NCBI GenBank assembly: GCA_949746915.1
Contig: CATKEA010000060.1
Location: 1-6,141 of the forward strand
Reading direction: 5' to 3'
DNA length: 6,141 bases
Origin: an uncultured Bacilli bacterium
GTDB taxonomy: Bacteria > Bacillota_I > Bacilli_A > RF39 > UBA660
This document shows positions 6,134-6,141 of the stretch, piece by piece. Numbering within the stretch: the stretch's first letter is position 1; the number at the start of each line of letters is the position of its first letter. The translations under genes were made by a program, and so were the position numbers. The notes under the pieces were generated by a model, which saw only the letters and a program-made list of their open reading frames with translations, did no database searches and was not told where the DNA came from.

Positions 6134-6141
6134 TAATAAAT

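Noticed and set aside
1..6141. Mycoplasma-type genetic code (TGA as tryptophan)
   Set aside because: All long frames close with TAA, and tryptophans are encoded by TGG with no need to read through TGA.

Overview
The window is AT-rich, low-GC DNA with purine-rich Shine-Dalgarno sequences (AGGAG, AAGGTGG). Tryptophan is written as TGG and no TGA falls inside a reading frame, so the standard bacterial code (table 11) fits. SipW-type secreted proteins, a multi-PASTA membrane protein and the C-terminal 'NNYVxFNNELWRIIGV ... PALYLK' domain together suggest an uncultured gut-type Bacilli or Mollicutes-related Firmicute. That assignment is inference, since there is no rRNA or marker gene here.

The left half (1-3819, plus strand) is a head-to-tail array of paralogous surface proteins. 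Gene 1 is cut by the left window edge and ends at 1661. Gene 2 (1753-3462) is complete. A third, short copy (3542-3819) is a relic with no start codon and a frameshift. Each intact protein has the same layout: a membrane anchor or SipW-type signal peptide (visible only in gene 2), a TasA/camelysin-like beta domain with a conserved cysteine pair, an Ig-like domain, and a C-terminal domain that recalls DUF6273-type surface domains. Each intact gene is followed by a near-identical spacer carrying a terminator-like hairpin, and gene 2 has its own possible -10 element and ribosome binding site after the first hairpin. The genes therefore look like separate transcription units made by tandem duplication.

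The middle (3820-4333) has no gene that I can support. It holds three inverted repeats, one strong intrinsic terminator at 4004-4040 and, on the other strand, the terminator of the last gene.

The right half is one convergent minus-strand gene (6106-4334). It encodes a 590-residue protein with three N-terminal membrane segments and six to seven extracellular PASTA repeats but no kinase or penicillin-binding domain. A plausible but unproven reading is a cell-envelope locus: surface-displayed, possibly ligand-binding fibre or adhesin-like proteins beside a peptidoglycan-sensing or scaffolding PASTA protein. The sequence shows no direct functional link between the two halves.
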